Shown: positions 54,025-63,448, counted from the stretch's first letter. The stretch is 64,000 nt of DNA from Rhizobium sp. CIAT894 (GCF_000172795.2 NZ_CP020952.1:372001-436000), one strand, 5' to 3'. The notes: generated from the sequence alone by a model not told the origin. Numbers and translations: made by a program.

Positions 54025-55311
54025 ATGAAAACGTATCTTTCAGGGGCTTTCGCACTGGCGCTGGCCACAGTTTCTTTCGCATGGTCGAGTGTCGCCATGG
54101 CGGAAACCCAGACGATTACCTTTCTCTTCACCGACGACGACCAGGCTTATGTCGAGCGCATGGAAGCGCTGAGCAAGGAATTCGAGACCGCACATCCCGA
54201 CATCAAGGTGAATTTCGTCTCGTCGGGCTATGATGCCGTTGCCAAGCAACTGCCGGTGCAGCTCGCCATCGGTGAAGGCCCCGACGTTGCAAAGATCACC
54301 GACTGGCAGCTGGCGCCCTATTACCTCGACATGCGCCCGCTGATGAAGGATCCGGACGGCTTCGCCAAGCTGCACGGCGACAGCCTCAACACGCTTCGCT
54401 TCCCCGGCGTCAACGATCCGAACTCGATCAACGGCTACGTCGCCTCGCAGACCTTCAACCTGCCCTTCGTCAACAAGACGCTGTTCGACCAGGCTAAGGA
54501 ACCGCTTCCCAAACCGACCGCCACGCTGAAGGAGATCGTCGAAGCTTCCGCCCGCGTTGCCAAGGCGACCGGCGCCCAGATCCCGTTCACAATGGACCGC
54601 TCGGGCCACCGTTTCTCGGGTGCGGCCTTCTCCTACGGCTCCAACTACGTCAAGGACGGCAAGTTCTCGTTCCCGGACGATGCCGCCAAGCACTACATCA
54701 CCGATCTCTACAACTGGACGAAGGACGGCTCCTTCCCCAAGGAAATGTGGGGTGCTGCCGGCGGAACCCAGTACAAGAACATGGGTGACGAGTTCGTCAA
54801 CGGCAATGTCGTGACCTATATCGCCGGCAACTGGATGGTCAATCCGTTCCAGCAGAAGATCGGCGACGGCTTCGACTGGACGGCGATCAGCGCGCCCTGC
54901 GGTGACGCCGGCTGCTACGCGATGCCGGGCGGCACGGCGATCGTCGGCTTCAAGCGCACCAAGTATCCGCAGGCCGTCGCCTCGTTCATCGAGTTCCTCG
55001 GCTCCGAAAAGGTCCAGCGTGAAATCGCCGAAAACTACGTCATCCTGACCGGCGCCGACATCAAGGATCCGCAGTACAAGCTGACCAGCAAGAACGCGAA
55101 GGACGCCATGGCCGTCTTCCTCGCAGCCCGCGACAGCGCGCCGCAGGCCGCCCGCGACCTGGAACGCCTCAAGGGATCCGGGGCCATCTATCAGTTGATC
55201 GTCCAGCGGATGAGCCAGTTGATCGTCGGCGAACTTTCCCTCGAGGACACCTTCAAGGCAATGAGCGCAGACGTCGACAAGATCAACGTGGCACTCGCCG
55301 CCAACAAGTAA
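54025..55311 (+). CDS. family 1 extracellular sugar-binding protein
   Basis: 428-residue periplasmic ABC binding protein. The signal peptide (about 1-26, cleaved after AMA) is followed by ETQTITFLFTDDDQAYVERMEALSKEFE, and LAIGEGPDVAKITDW, typical of the MalE/UgpB class. ATG at 54025 has GGGAGG 6 bp upstream; the ATG at 54019 is too close. Divergent from the hydrolase/permease operon; same palindrome operator on both sides. Ligand probably a pectin-derived oligosaccharide. A strong terminator follows. Confidence 0.93.
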   Translation: MKTYLSGAFALALATVSFAWSSVAMAETQTITFLFTDDDQAYVERMEALSKEFETAHPDIKVNFVSSGYDAVAKQLPVQLAIGEGPDVAKITDWQLAPYYLDMRPLMKDPDGFAKLHGDSLNTLRFPGVNDPNSINGYVASQTFNLPFVNKTLFDQAKEPLPKPTATLKEIVEASARVAKATGAQIPFTMDRSGHRFSGAAFSYGSNYVKDGKFSFPDDAAKHYITDLYNWTKDGSFPKEMWGAAGGTQYKNMGDEFVNGNVVTYIAGNWMVNPFQQKIGDGFDWTAISAPCGDAGCYAMPGGTAIVGFKRTKYPQAVASFIEFLGSEKVQREIAENYVILTGADIKDPQYKLTSKNAKDAMAVFLAARDSAPQAARDLERLKGSGAIYQLIVQRMSQLIVGELSLEDTFKAMSADVDKINVALAANK

Positions 55312-55348
55312 TCGGCCGCGTCTGCGCCCTCCGCAGAATGCGCGCTGA

Positions 55349-55390
55349 ATCAGCCACGGCCTCGCAACGGGCCGTGGCTGATCGTTTTTT
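55349..55390 (+). terminator. rho-independent terminator after binding-protein gene
   Basis: A 13-bp perfect stem, ATCAGCCACGGCC (55349-55361) and GGCCGTGGCTGAT (55370-55382), with an 8-base loop and CGTTTTTT directly after. Confidence 0.95.
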
Positions 55391-55484
55391 GCCCTGCTTA
55401 CATTCAGTCTCGAACAGTTCGATCGGTTTCGAATTGTCGATCAACTCAACCACGCTAGGTCTTTCCGCAAGGAAAGGTAGCGTC

Positions 55485-55927
55485 ATGAATGTCATCGAAC
55501 GAAGCAGACAGTCCCGTTCAAACCTGAAGCCTGCCGCCCTCGCAATTCTGTGCCTCGGCGTGGTCGTGGCGCAGATCGATACATCCGTCGTCAATCTGGC
55601 AGTCCAGCCCATTGGGCTCGATCTCGGGGCCTCGGTCACGCAGCTGCAATGGGTCATCGACGCCTACAATCTCGTCTACGCAGCACTTCTGATGGCGACG
55701 GGGCCTCTGACGGCAGTCGCGGTGGTGACCGTGACCGCGCCGATCGCGCCGGCACGGCGAGCGCCCTGATCAACGTCGCCCGCATGGTGGGAGCGACGAT
55801 CGGCGTCGCCGTCCTAGGCGCTATCTTCGCCTTCCTCGGCGAAGCCGAAACGGCCTTCATCGTCGCGATTGCGGCCGGCGGCAGCGTGCAGATGCTTGGA
55901 AGCTTCATTGCATGGTGCTCGCTCTGA
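55485..55927 (+). pseudogene. MFS drug-efflux transporter remnant (DHA2 type)
   Basis: An N-terminal piece (ATG 55485, AAAGG upstream) encodes a signal-like region and IDTSVVNLAVQPIG, then WVIDAYNLVYAALLMATGPL, typical of 14-helix MFS exporters. It then jumps to sequence from near the end of such a protein (ALINVARMVGATIGVAVLGAIFAF). The latter is in a different frame, and the first frame stops at 55769. So most of the middle has been deleted and a frameshift has occurred near 55740. About 148 codons remain of the expected 470-500. No functional product is expected. Confidence 0.85.
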
Positions 55928-55980
55928 ACGCGCGGCCAGATGCGGAGACCGCGTGCGATCCATCTGTCTTCCAGGCGCAC

Positions 55981-56778
55981 TCACCTCGGCAGAAATGGTC
56001 CCGCGTTCCGATACAGGATGTACCCCGCGACTACGAAGACGAGCACCGCGAAGAGGCGGTTGAGGACGTTCTTGTAAACGCTTAGACGGGCGGCAAGGAG
56101 CATGCCGAGCGTTCCTCCCATGATGCCGCCACCAATGAACTCGGTGGCAAGCCACCAGTCCACCAGCCCGGAACTGGCATAGTTCAGGGCCGTCGCCAGT
56201 CCGAATACACCGACAGACAGAAGCGAGGTGCCGACCGCATTGATCATCGGCATGCCTGTGGCCATCATCAGGCCGGGAACGATCAGAAATCCCCCGCCGA
56301 TGCCGAAGAACCCGGATGTCGCGCCGGCGGCAAGTGCCACGGCGCCGGTGGCAAGGCACATTCTCAAGTCGACCGGGCGACATTCTGCCGCCACCGCCTT
56401 TTTAGGCTTCAACATCAGGACGCCGACGACCAGCATCAGAATGCCGAACAGGAAGATCAGATGGTCTCCGTCCATCGCCTTGCCAAGGCTGGAACCGGCG
56501 AGAGCGCCGACAATGCCGAGTAAGGAGAAGACGACCGCGCAGCGCCACCAAACGTGCCCCTTGATTGCATGGCCGGCAAAGTTGGCGAATGCGTTCACCG
56601 AAACCGCAAGCGCCCCGGTGCCTATGGCGACATGCGGCTGCGCCACGCCGACGACATAGAGCAGCAGTGGGGTGGCCAGAATGGATCCGCCTCCGCCGAG
56701 GAGACCGAGCATGAACCCGACGAGCCCGCCGGAACCGATTATCGATAAACTCGAATAGTTCACGGGCGTCGGTTCCAT
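55981..56778 (-). CDS. TauE/SafE-family sulfite/sulfur exporter
   Basis: 265-residue membrane protein with about 8 helices. Two family repeats are visible: GSGGLVGFMLGLLGGGGSIL and ATSGFFGIGGGFLIVPGLMM. It probably exports sulfite, thiosulfate or sulfoacetate. Its start overlaps the stop of the YeeE-type gene, the last gene before it in the operon. In Blh-BigR loci such a permease removes the sulfite formed by persulfide oxidation; this role is inferred. Confidence 0.92.
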   Translation of the reverse strand: MEPTPVNYSSLSIIGSGGLVGFMLGLLGGGGSILATPLLLYVVGVAQPHVAIGTGALAVSVNAFANFAGHAIKGHVWWRCAVVFSLLGIVGALAGSSLGKAMDGDHLIFLFGILMLVVGVLMLKPKKAVAAECRPVDLRMCLATGAVALAAGATSGFFGIGGGFLIVPGLMMATGMPMINAVGTSLLSVGVFGLATALNYASSGLVDWWLATEFIGGGIMGGTLGMLLAARLSVYKNVLNRLFAVLVFVVAGYILYRNAGPFLPR

Positions 56779-57191
56779 ACCCTGTCATGCAAGGTCATCC
56801 CGACCAGCATTGCGGCGACAAAAAGGACCGTCTGGGGAAGGCCGATTGAGAGGGAAGCGACTGCCGGGCCGGGACAGAATCCGCCGATCCCCCAGCCCAG
56901 ACCGAAAAGCGCGGAACCGACGACCAAAGGAGCGTCTATCTCACGGTTCTCGGGCACATGGAAGCTGTCGTCGAAGGCTGGATGCGTCATCCGTTTCATC
57001 ACCTGCACGCCGATGAAAGTGACGATCACCGCGCCGCCGAGAACGAATGCCAAGCTTGGATCCCAAGCGCCGAAGATTTCGAGGAAGCCTTGAACGCGAA
57101 CTGGATTCAGCATGCCGGATAAGGATAGCCCAAAGCCGAAGACGATGCCGGATGCGAAGGCTGCGGAGGATCGGCGGAGATTCCGGTTCAT
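56760..57191 (-). CDS. YeeE/YedE-type sulfur transport protein, half 2
   Basis: 143-residue membrane protein with 4 predicted helices. GGFCPGPAVASLSIG carries the Cys typical of the thiosulfate/sulfur channel YeeE. It overlaps the upstream YeeE-like gene by 4 bp. YeeE is about 350 residues long in other species, so the two short genes are its two halves as separate subunits. The substrate could be sulfide, polysulfide or thiosulfate. Confidence 0.9.
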   Translation of the reverse strand: MNRNLRRSSAAFASGIVFGFGLSLSGMLNPVRVQGFLEIFGAWDPSLAFVLGGAVIVTFIGVQVMKRMTHPAFDDSFHVPENREIDAPLVVGSALFGLGWGIGGFCPGPAVASLSIGLPQTVLFVAAMLVGMTLHDRVWNRRP

Positions 57192-57598
57192 GATCCGAAC
57201 GTTCTCAGAGCTGCGACGGCGACCACGCCTGCCGTCAGAAAGGTGGCGACCGCCACCATCGATCTTGGCGACAAGCGGGCAAGCCCGAGTACACCGTGTC
57301 CGCTGGTGCAGCCCGATCCCATTCTTGAGCCGAAACCGACGAGCAGTCCCGCAACCACGATCAGCGGCCAGCCGGCGGTGATCTGCACGGCCGGCAAGTC
57401 GCCGAACATCGTGAGGTAGGATAGCGGCCCGAGTAGTAATCCAAGGACGAAGGCAAGGTTGTTGGTTATGCCGGCGCCTTGTATCAGTCGACCGACGATC
57501 CCGCTGATCCCGGCAATCCGGCCGTTGAGGAGGAGAAACATGACCGCGGAGGCGCCGATCAGCACGCCTCCCATCAACGATGGAAGATAGGCACTCAT
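57188..57598 (-). CDS. YeeE/YedE-type sulfur transport protein, half 1
   Basis: 136-residue membrane protein with 4 helices. It contains GRIAGISGIVGRLI and GFGSRMGSGCTSGHGVLG, with the conserved Cys of the sulfur channel. It overlaps the BigR stop by 4 bp and the next half by 4 bp. Together the halves give the layout of a full YeeE channel. Confidence 0.9.
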   Translation of the reverse strand: MSAYLPSLMGGVLIGASAVMFLLLNGRIAGISGIVGRLIQGAGITNNLAFVLGLLLGPLSYLTMFGDLPAVQITAGWPLIVVAGLLVGFGSRMGSGCTSGHGVLGLARLSPRSMVAVATFLTAGVVAVAALRTFGS

Positions 57599-57936
57599 TT
57601 TTCTTCCTTCACGCAGAAAATGTCGTACAGCGCGCCGACCAGTTGGGCCGCCTTCTCCTCCGTCAGCCGGTAGAAGATCTGCTTGCCTTCCCGCCGGGTT
57701 TCGACGATGCTCGAACCGCGCAGCACCGTCAGATGCTGCGACAGATGCGGCTGGTGGACGTCAAGCTTCTCTTCCAGCTCGCCGACCGCATACTCCCCCT
57801 GTACAAGCGTGCAGACGATCATCAGGCGCGCCGGGTGAGACAGTGTCTTCAACAGGTCGGCGACCTCGCCGGCACGCGACAACAGCTCGGCGGGCGATAG
57901 CCCCGCTTTCATCATTTCTTTCGGATCGGAACTCAT
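57595..57936 (-). CDS. bigR: BigR-type ArsR-family redox/persulfide-sensing repressor
   Basis: 113 residues, winged helix-turn-helix (LKTLSHPARLMIV, HQPHLSQHLTVLRGSSIV). Starting at the ATG at 57936, the Cys pair is Cys42 and Cys108, which match the residues known to form the sulfide-responsive disulfide in Xylella/Agrobacterium BigR. This start also overlaps the blh stop by 4 bp (ATGA). An ATG two codons upstream is possible. It represses its own operon until persulfide oxidises the Cys pair. Confidence 0.93.
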   Translation of the reverse strand: MSSDPKEMMKAGLSPAELLSRAGEVADLLKTLSHPARLMIVCTLVQGEYAVGELEEKLDVHQPHLSQHLTVLRGSSIVETRREGKQIFYRLTEEKAAQLVGALYDIFCVKEEK

Positions 57937-59231
57937 GCCCATGCGGCTCCCTGCAATGCGTTCAACGGAAACTTGAGATAGCGCTTGCCGTTGGCTTCCG
58001 GTTCCGGCAGGCGCCCACCGCATATGTTCACCTGCAAGGCATGCAGGATCAGCTTCGGCATCGGCAGCGTCTTGTCGCGCTTCGTTCGCAGCGCCACGAA
58101 CTCTTCCTCCGTCACGTCGGCAAGATGCGGATTGAATTTCTTCTGATCCGCGACCGTGCTTTCCCAGCGAGGTTCGCGACCGTCGGGCTGATAATCGTGG
58201 CCCGTAAAGATCCGGGTGTCGTCCGGCTGCGCCAGAATGTCCTGGATCGACCTCCAGAGAATACGGGCATCGCCGCCAGGAAAGTCGGCGCGTGCCGTGC
58301 CGCTATCCGGCATGAAAAGCGTGTCGTGCACAAAGGCAGCGTCGCCAATCACATAGGTGACGGAGGCTATCGTGTGCCCGGGAGAGAACAGCACCTTCGC
58401 GTCGATCGAACCAATCTTAAAGGTTTCACCATGGGCGAATAGCCGGTCCCATTGCGAACCATCGGTCGCGAGGTCCGTCCAATTATAGATGCCTTTCCAC
58501 AGCTTCTGGACGTCAACGACGCGCTCGCCAATGGCCGTGCGAGCACCGGTCTTCTCCTTCAGATATCGGGCCGCCGAGAAGTGGTCGGCATGCGGATGCG
58601 TATCGAGAATCCATTCAACGATCAGGTCGCGATCACTGATATAGTCGAGAATAGCATCGGCATTGATGGTCGCCGTTGCTCCGGCCTTCTCGTCGAAGTC
58701 GAGAACCGGATCGATGATGGCACATTTGCGCGTGACGGGATCGGACACCACGTACTGGACGCTCCAGGTGCGCTTGTCGAAGAAACCCTTCACCTGCGGC
58801 CTGCGCGCGGCATGCTTCTCGAGCCAGGCTGCGGCGGAAGCGGTATCGAAACCGCGGCTACGTCCGAACTCGACGACTTCGCCGACAGACATGCGACCAT
58901 CGAGAACCTCACCAATGAGGTAAAGGCTCAAAGACCGTCTGCCCGTCTGGCAATGCGCAACGACGGGCCCCTCCGCCTCGGCGACGGCCCGCTGGAAAGC
59001 GCGCACATCCGTTTCGGTGATCGTATCGGCCGTAACCGGAATGAATGTGTAGGACAGGCCGTAGCGTCTCACCTCCTGCCCTTGCGCGCGCGTCCCCGGC
59101 TGAATGGAGTCTTCGCGGTCAGGCCTGTTGTTAATGAGCATCCGGAACCCGCTATCACGCAGCAACCGGATCTCCTCGATACTTGGCTGCGGCGAGATCG
59201 AGAGTTTCTCCGAAATTTCGGTGACAGGCAT
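57933..59231 (-). CDS. blh: Blh: phosphatase-like domain fused to persulfide dioxygenase
   Basis: 432 residues. The N-terminal DUF442 phosphatase-like domain (about 3-115) has HCQTGRR with Cys94. The C-terminal MBL domain (about 145-420) has THPHADH (His212, His214, Asp216, His217), FSPGHT and TGHDYQ, as in ETHE1 persulfide dioxygenases. It oxidises glutathione persulfide to sulfite. ATG at 59231 has GGAG 8 bp upstream and is preferred over 59255. First gene of the operon, directly downstream of the BigR-type operator. Confidence 0.93.
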   Translation of the reverse strand: MPVTEISEKLSISPQPSIEEIRLLRDSGFRMLINNRPDREDSIQPGTRAQGQEVRRYGLSYTFIPVTADTITETDVRAFQRAVAEAEGPVVAHCQTGRRSLSLYLIGEVLDGRMSVGEVVEFGRSRGFDTASAAAWLEKHAARRPQVKGFFDKRTWSVQYVVSDPVTRKCAIIDPVLDFDEKAGATATINADAILDYISDRDLIVEWILDTHPHADHFSAARYLKEKTGARTAIGERVVDVQKLWKGIYNWTDLATDGSQWDRLFAHGETFKIGSIDAKVLFSPGHTIASVTYVIGDAAFVHDTLFMPDSGTARADFPGGDARILWRSIQDILAQPDDTRIFTGHDYQPDGREPRWESTVADQKKFNPHLADVTEEEFVALRTKRDKTLPMPKLILHALQVNICGGRLPEPEANGKRYLKFPLNALQGAAWA

Positions 59232-59255
59232 GATTGGCTCCGTGGCAAAAGTCAT

Positions 59256-59278
59256 TATACATTATAATATAATATATA
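59256..59278. promoter_or_regulatory. BigR-box-like AT-rich palindrome
   Basis: A 23-bp AT-only-type dyad. The left arm is TATACATTATA (59256-59266), the centre is A (59267), and the right arm is TATAATATATA (59268-59278). Apart from the centre, one pair mismatches. It lies just upstream of the blh ATG at 59231, where BigR boxes are known in Xylella and Agrobacterium; the -10 promoter element is probably inside it. Confidence 0.7.
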
Positions 59279-59450
59279 GTTTTTAATTCTGAACGAGTCA
59301 AGCAGCGACCGATGCAGTCTCCACATCCGATGGCGAAGCCGTCGTGACACGAGCCTCGGGAGAGGCTATAGGCGTCGTGGTCAATTCCAAAAGCCGGCAA
59401 CCCCGGTCATGCCAGCCGTCGATCTGTCTACCATATAGAGGTGCATCTCC

Positions 59451-60713
59451 ATGCCGATGGGTTCCGAGCATCCGCTGCGCAGGGAGTTGCATGACGAGCT
59501 CCATGCGCGGCCCTCGCTTTACTTCGACGGCGACACCGATGTCTGGCACGTCGCCATCGTCGGCGAAAACGGCTCGCCTCCGCTGCCGGTTTCCTTGCCG
59601 GGGCTGGAGGACGTCTCGACCACCCACGGAGGCAACCACGGCATCGGCCGCTTCGGCGACGGCCGGCTGAAGTGGGAGGCCCATACCGAGTTCCTGACGC
59701 TGACCTTCGTCACGCCCGCGGCCTCCGCGCCCGGCAGCCATCCGCCGGAAGCCTTTCATGCCTGCTACCGCAAGATCGAAGGAAAGGTGATCGCTGCCGT
59801 CCGGGTGCTGGTGCGCGACGAAAAGAACGGACAGGCTCTCGAAAAACCGAATCTTGATTATGTCGCCTCCGAGGTCGGCGGTGGCGATGCCGAAGTGCAT
59901 ACGAACTTCCGGCTGAGCGACAGCGGTTTCGTCGAATTCCTGTTCTTCAACCGCAATCTCAATGCCTATCGCACCGGCCGCATGGTCCGGCGGTTCCTGG
60001 AGATCGAGACGTACAGGATGATGGCGATGCTGGCGATGCCGATGGCGCGCGAAACGATCTCGCAGCTTTCGGCCTTCGACCAGCGCCTCGATCTCCTGAT
60101 CGCGCACATGCAGAGCGCCGTCAAAGTCGACAAGGCGCTGCTGTCCGAGGTCACCAGGCTTTCTTCAGATGTCCTCAATTTCTCTGCCCTTGCCCGCCAC
60201 CGCTTCGGGGCGACGACAGCCTATGCCGAAATCGTCGCGAGCCGGGTGTCGGAACTGCGCGAAGAACGCGTCGAGCAGCGCCAGCGGATCGGCACCTTCA
60301 TCCGCCGGCGCTTCCAGCCGGCCGTCCGCTCGGTGCATGCCGCCGAACGCCGCCTCGATGAACTCGCCGAACGCGTCAGTCTCGCCGGCGATCTCTTGAG
60401 AACCACCGTGCAGGTCCAGCTCGAAGATCAGAACGCCTCGCTCTTGACCTCGATGGAAGAGCGGGCGCGCATCCAGGTGCATATCCAGCAGGCGGTCGAA
60501 GGCTTTTCGGTCATTGCCATTACCTACTATACCGTCGGCCTGGTGAAGATCTGCCTCGAGAGCATTTCCGCAGTGGGCGTCGATCCGCACGTGGCAAAAC
60601 TCGCCGTTCTCGGCGCCATTCCACTCGTGCTCTTCGCCGTCTGGACCGCTGTCCGTCATGTGCGCAAAAGCATCGCCGGCGTGCCGCACGGCCCGGCATC
60701 CGGAAGCCACTGA
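59451..60713 (+). CDS. DUF3422-family protein
   Basis: 420 residues. The N-terminal part contains LRRELHDELHARP and WEAHTEFLTLTFV, which are DUF3422 hallmarks. A central coiled-coil (about 230-345) is followed by two C-terminal membrane helices (about 352-372, VIAITYYTVGLVKI; and 385-405, LAVLGAIPLVLFAVW). ATG at 59451 is 8 bp after GAGGTG. Divergent from the sulfide operon. It may be a membrane-anchored regulator or scaffold; function unknown. Confidence 0.9.
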   Translation: MPMGSEHPLRRELHDELHARPSLYFDGDTDVWHVAIVGENGSPPLPVSLPGLEDVSTTHGGNHGIGRFGDGRLKWEAHTEFLTLTFVTPAASAPGSHPPEAFHACYRKIEGKVIAAVRVLVRDEKNGQALEKPNLDYVASEVGGGDAEVHTNFRLSDSGFVEFLFFNRNLNAYRTGRMVRRFLEIETYRMMAMLAMPMARETISQLSAFDQRLDLLIAHMQSAVKVDKALLSEVTRLSSDVLNFSALARHRFGATTAYAEIVASRVSELREERVEQRQRIGTFIRRRFQPAVRSVHAAERRLDELAERVSLAGDLLRTTVQVQLEDQNASLLTSMEERARIQVHIQQAVEGFSVIAITYYTVGLVKICLESISAVGVDPHVAKLAVLGAIPLVLFAVWTAVRHVRKSIAGVPHGPASGSH

Positions 60714-60832
60714 CGCCGGGTCTGCCACTCGTCTACACGGTTCGCGGTCGGATAGCACGCAACCAGATCGTTGCCGGAAACGCGTCACAGTAAACATGAG
60801 TCCGCTGCACACTTTGCGAGGCATGCTCTAAT

Positions 60833-61549
60833 CTAAGCCCGAGGCTTCCCGATGCCTGAGGGCTTCGCATTCTCTGCGTCAACCTTCGTCCGCCATTGCT
60901 TGACGAGGTCGCGACGGCGGCCGGGATAGCGTTCCTCTTGCCATTCCACGTGCGTAATCCTATCGGCGCGGAACAGCCGGAAATCATGCCGCAGTTCGCA
61001 CCAGCCAGCGATGAAGCGGTTCGTCTGAACAAAACCGAGCATGATCGGCCAGATGATCCTTTGGGAGTCGAGATCGTTCGGATCGCGATAACTGATGCGT
61101 AGCTTTCGCTGCTCCCGCATCGCCCGCCGAACGATCCCAAGATCGAGGTCGCCTGCCTTGGCCGGTGCTCGACCAACGTGAAAGGCATTTTCGTGCAGGG
61201 CCGGACGCAGTTCGACAGGCACCACGGCGCCAATTTTTCCGATCGCGTTTTGCGCAGCCATCGCCAGACCCGCATCCGTCTGCCGGCTGACCCATTGCGC
61301 CCCCAAGGTCAGCGCATGCAGTTCCTCCTCGGAAAACATCAGGGGCGGCAGCAGAAAGCCGGGCTTCAGGACATAACCAAAACCCGGCTCGCCATCGATC
61401 TGCGCCCCCAATGCCTGCAAAGCGGCGATGTCGCGATAGATCGTTCGCAGAGATACTCCAGCTTCGCGCGCAAGCTCCGGACCTGGCACCGGACGCTGGT
61501 GCCGCCGCAACGTCTGCATAAGGTCGAAAAGCCGGTTACTCTTGGACAT
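60833..61549 (-). CDS. YafY-type HTH/WYL-domain regulator
   Basis: 238 residues. The N-terminal helix-turn-helix (RLFDLMQTLRRHQRPV, GVSLRTIYRDIAALQALGA) precedes a WYL-type domain (about 135-225, with LRISYRD and RLFRADRITHVEW). WYL regulators often sense nucleic-acid or metabolite ligands. It lies between the DUF3422 gene and the quinone-oxidoreductase operon but is not clearly co-transcribed with either (98 bp to the next gene upstream). Target unknown. Confidence 0.9.
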   Translation of the reverse strand: MSKSNRLFDLMQTLRRHQRPVPGPELAREAGVSLRTIYRDIAALQALGAQIDGEPGFGYVLKPGFLLPPLMFSEEELHALTLGAQWVSRQTDAGLAMAAQNAIGKIGAVVPVELRPALHENAFHVGRAPAKAGDLDLGIVRRAMREQRKLRISYRDPNDLDSQRIIWPIMLGFVQTNRFIAGWCELRHDFRLFRADRITHVEWQEERYPGRRRDLVKQWRTKVDAENAKPSGIGKPRA

Positions 61550-61646
61550 AAGGCAATGCTAGCACAGATCGTGCCAAGATTTGGCAGCATGCCGCCTAAA
61601 ACGCCTCTACATACGTGTCGTCCTGCACAGCTTTCTCCGGCATGCA

Positions 61647-62579
61647 TCAAGCCATCGAGATCAACCCTTTCCCTCGAAGCTTTCGGCCGGCCTCGAGCGC
61701 GGTCACCAAAGAAATGGCATCTCTCAGCGGGACGATCTCGGCGACCGGCAGCTTCAGCTTTCCTTCACCTGCCGCACGGGCAAGACCATCCAGAATGTCG
61801 GCTCTCGCAGTGCAGATGATCGGCCTTAGCCGCCGATCGAAAATCGCGCGAATGAACTTGACCGGCGTGGGGTTGATGTCCAGGAAAGTACCGCCCTTGC
61901 GAAGCAGGCTCATTCCAACCGCAACGGTCATCGTGGCCGAAGTGTCGTACACAACGTCGTAGCGATCGCCGATCTTGGACAGATCGGTCACTCGGTAGTC
62001 AAATATGGTCTGAACGCTCAGATCTCGCGCTCTTTGCACATCTTCGGCACTGCAACTGCCTGAGACGGTCACGCCGACCATGTGGGCAAGCTGAACCGCC
62101 GATTCTCCAACCGAGCCGCCGCAACCGTTGACGAACAGGCGTTGCCCTTGTTTCAGGCCCGCCTTGTCGACGAGACCATTCCAAGCCGTGACGCCGGGAG
62201 TTGCAAGACAGGCTGCATCCTCGAAAGAAATCGAATCCGGCTTCCTGGCGAGGAAAGTCTCGGGTGCGATCACGGCTTCGCCGATCGCCCCCGCCTCTTG
62301 GATCCGCGCGAGGCCGAACACCGCATCCCCAGGTTTCATGCGTGTTACGCCGGGTCCGACGGAAATCACAACCCCCGAAAAATCGCTTCCGAGAGCGCGT
62401 GGGAATTTCTTCCCCGTCACCATTTTCAAAGCGCCGTTGCGAACCTTCCAATCGATTGGGTTGACGGCCGCAAAGCTGACCTTCACGGCGACCTCACCCC
62501 TGCCGGGCTCACGAAGCTCGAAATCTTCGAGTTTCATCAACTCCGGGCCGCCGTATGCGTTGTACTGAATGCGCTTCAT
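61647..62579 (-). CDS. NADPH:quinone oxidoreductase (MDR family)
   Basis: 310-residue medium-chain dehydrogenase/reductase without catalytic zinc ligands. Marks are NPIDWKVRNGALK, ALGSDFSGVVISVG, and a Rossmann fold with FVNGCGGSVGESAVQLA. It reduces quinones or enals with NADPH, in oxidative or electrophile defence. The start overlaps the YtfG-like gene stop by 4 bp (ATGA). Confidence 0.92.
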   Translation of the reverse strand: MKRIQYNAYGGPELMKLEDFELREPGRGEVAVKVSFAAVNPIDWKVRNGALKMVTGKKFPRALGSDFSGVVISVGPGVTRMKPGDAVFGLARIQEAGAIGEAVIAPETFLARKPDSISFEDAACLATPGVTAWNGLVDKAGLKQGQRLFVNGCGGSVGESAVQLAHMVGVTVSGSCSAEDVQRARDLSVQTIFDYRVTDLSKIGDRYDVVYDTSATMTVAVGMSLLRKGGTFLDINPTPVKFIRAIFDRRLRPIICTARADILDGLARAAGEGKLKLPVAEIVPLRDAISLVTALEAGRKLRGKGLISMA

Positions 62580-63448
62580 ATCAGACCATTTCTCTTGAGG
62601 GTGACCGAGACGACTTCTGCTAAAGGGGTCGTCGGCCGACCGAGAAGACGTTCGAGATCCGTGCTTTCGCTGAACCAGTCGCCGCGCTGAGTGGCGAAAC
62701 TCGCATCGGCCACAATCTCTGCAAGGAAACCCGGCATAAAGGTCGCCAACACTTGCCGGTATTGCTCGACGGGCATGTCCTGATAGACGAGTGGTTTGCC
62801 AGTGAGCTTCGAGATCGTCGCTGCCATGTCCGTCATGGTGAAAGATGTGCCGGCAAGTTCGTAAACTGCGTTGCCTTCCGCTTCGCTCGACAGAACGACA
62901 GCCGCCGCTTCTGCCAGATCGGCGCGGCTCGCGCCCGACACATAGCCGTTTGCGGCAGCACCCATGAGTTCCCCTGCCGTTAGGGCATAGCCGATGTCAC
63001 CCAGATCACCGGCGTAGACCTCGATATAAGCTCCATTGCGCAGGAAGATGTGAGGCAATCCGGTCGCCGTGATAGCCTCTTCCGTCTGCTTATGCTCGTC
63101 GCCCAAAAGCAGGGTGCTGGTTTCGCCGTTGACGAAGCCCGCATAGGCGATCAGCCCGACTTGCGCTTCAACTGCTGCATTCACGGCGCGTTGCATTTGC
63201 GAATAGCGCCGCCCGAAATCTGCGGAAGGAACAAGCAGGATCTTGTCGGCGCCCGCAAAGGCTGACGCCAAAGTTTCCGGTCGATCGTAATCGGCCTCTC
63301 GAACCTTCAAGCCTTTGGCTGCCAGGTCCGATGCCTTGCCTGGATCGCGAACGGCGGCGACGACCTCATGGGCGGGCACGCCGCGTTTCAACAGGGCGTC
63401 GATAACAAGCCGGCCGTAGCGACCGGTTGCAGCGGTGATTGTAATCAT
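62576..63448 (-). CDS. NmrA-like NAD(P)H:quinone oxidoreductase (YtfG/QOR2 type)
   Basis: 290-residue short-chain-like reductase. The Rossmann start TAATGRYGRLVIDALL is at about 4-20, and the C-terminal LGRPTTPLAEVV is typical of QOR2 (YtfG). ATG at 63448 with GAGGG upstream is chosen over a TTG two codons earlier. In Escherichia coli ytfG pairs with the HxlR-type regulator ytfH. Here it lies between a SnoaL-like gene and a second quinone oxidoreductase, all in one operon. Confidence 0.92.
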   Translation of the reverse strand: MITITAATGRYGRLVIDALLKRGVPAHEVVAAVRDPGKASDLAAKGLKVREADYDRPETLASAFAGADKILLVPSADFGRRYSQMQRAVNAAVEAQVGLIAYAGFVNGETSTLLLGDEHKQTEEAITATGLPHIFLRNGAYIEVYAGDLGDIGYALTAGELMGAAANGYVSGASRADLAEAAAVVLSSEAEGNAVYELAGTSFTMTDMAATISKLTGKPLVYQDMPVEQYRQVLATFMPGFLAEIVADASFATQRGDWFSESTDLERLLGRPTTPLAEVVSVTLKRNGLI

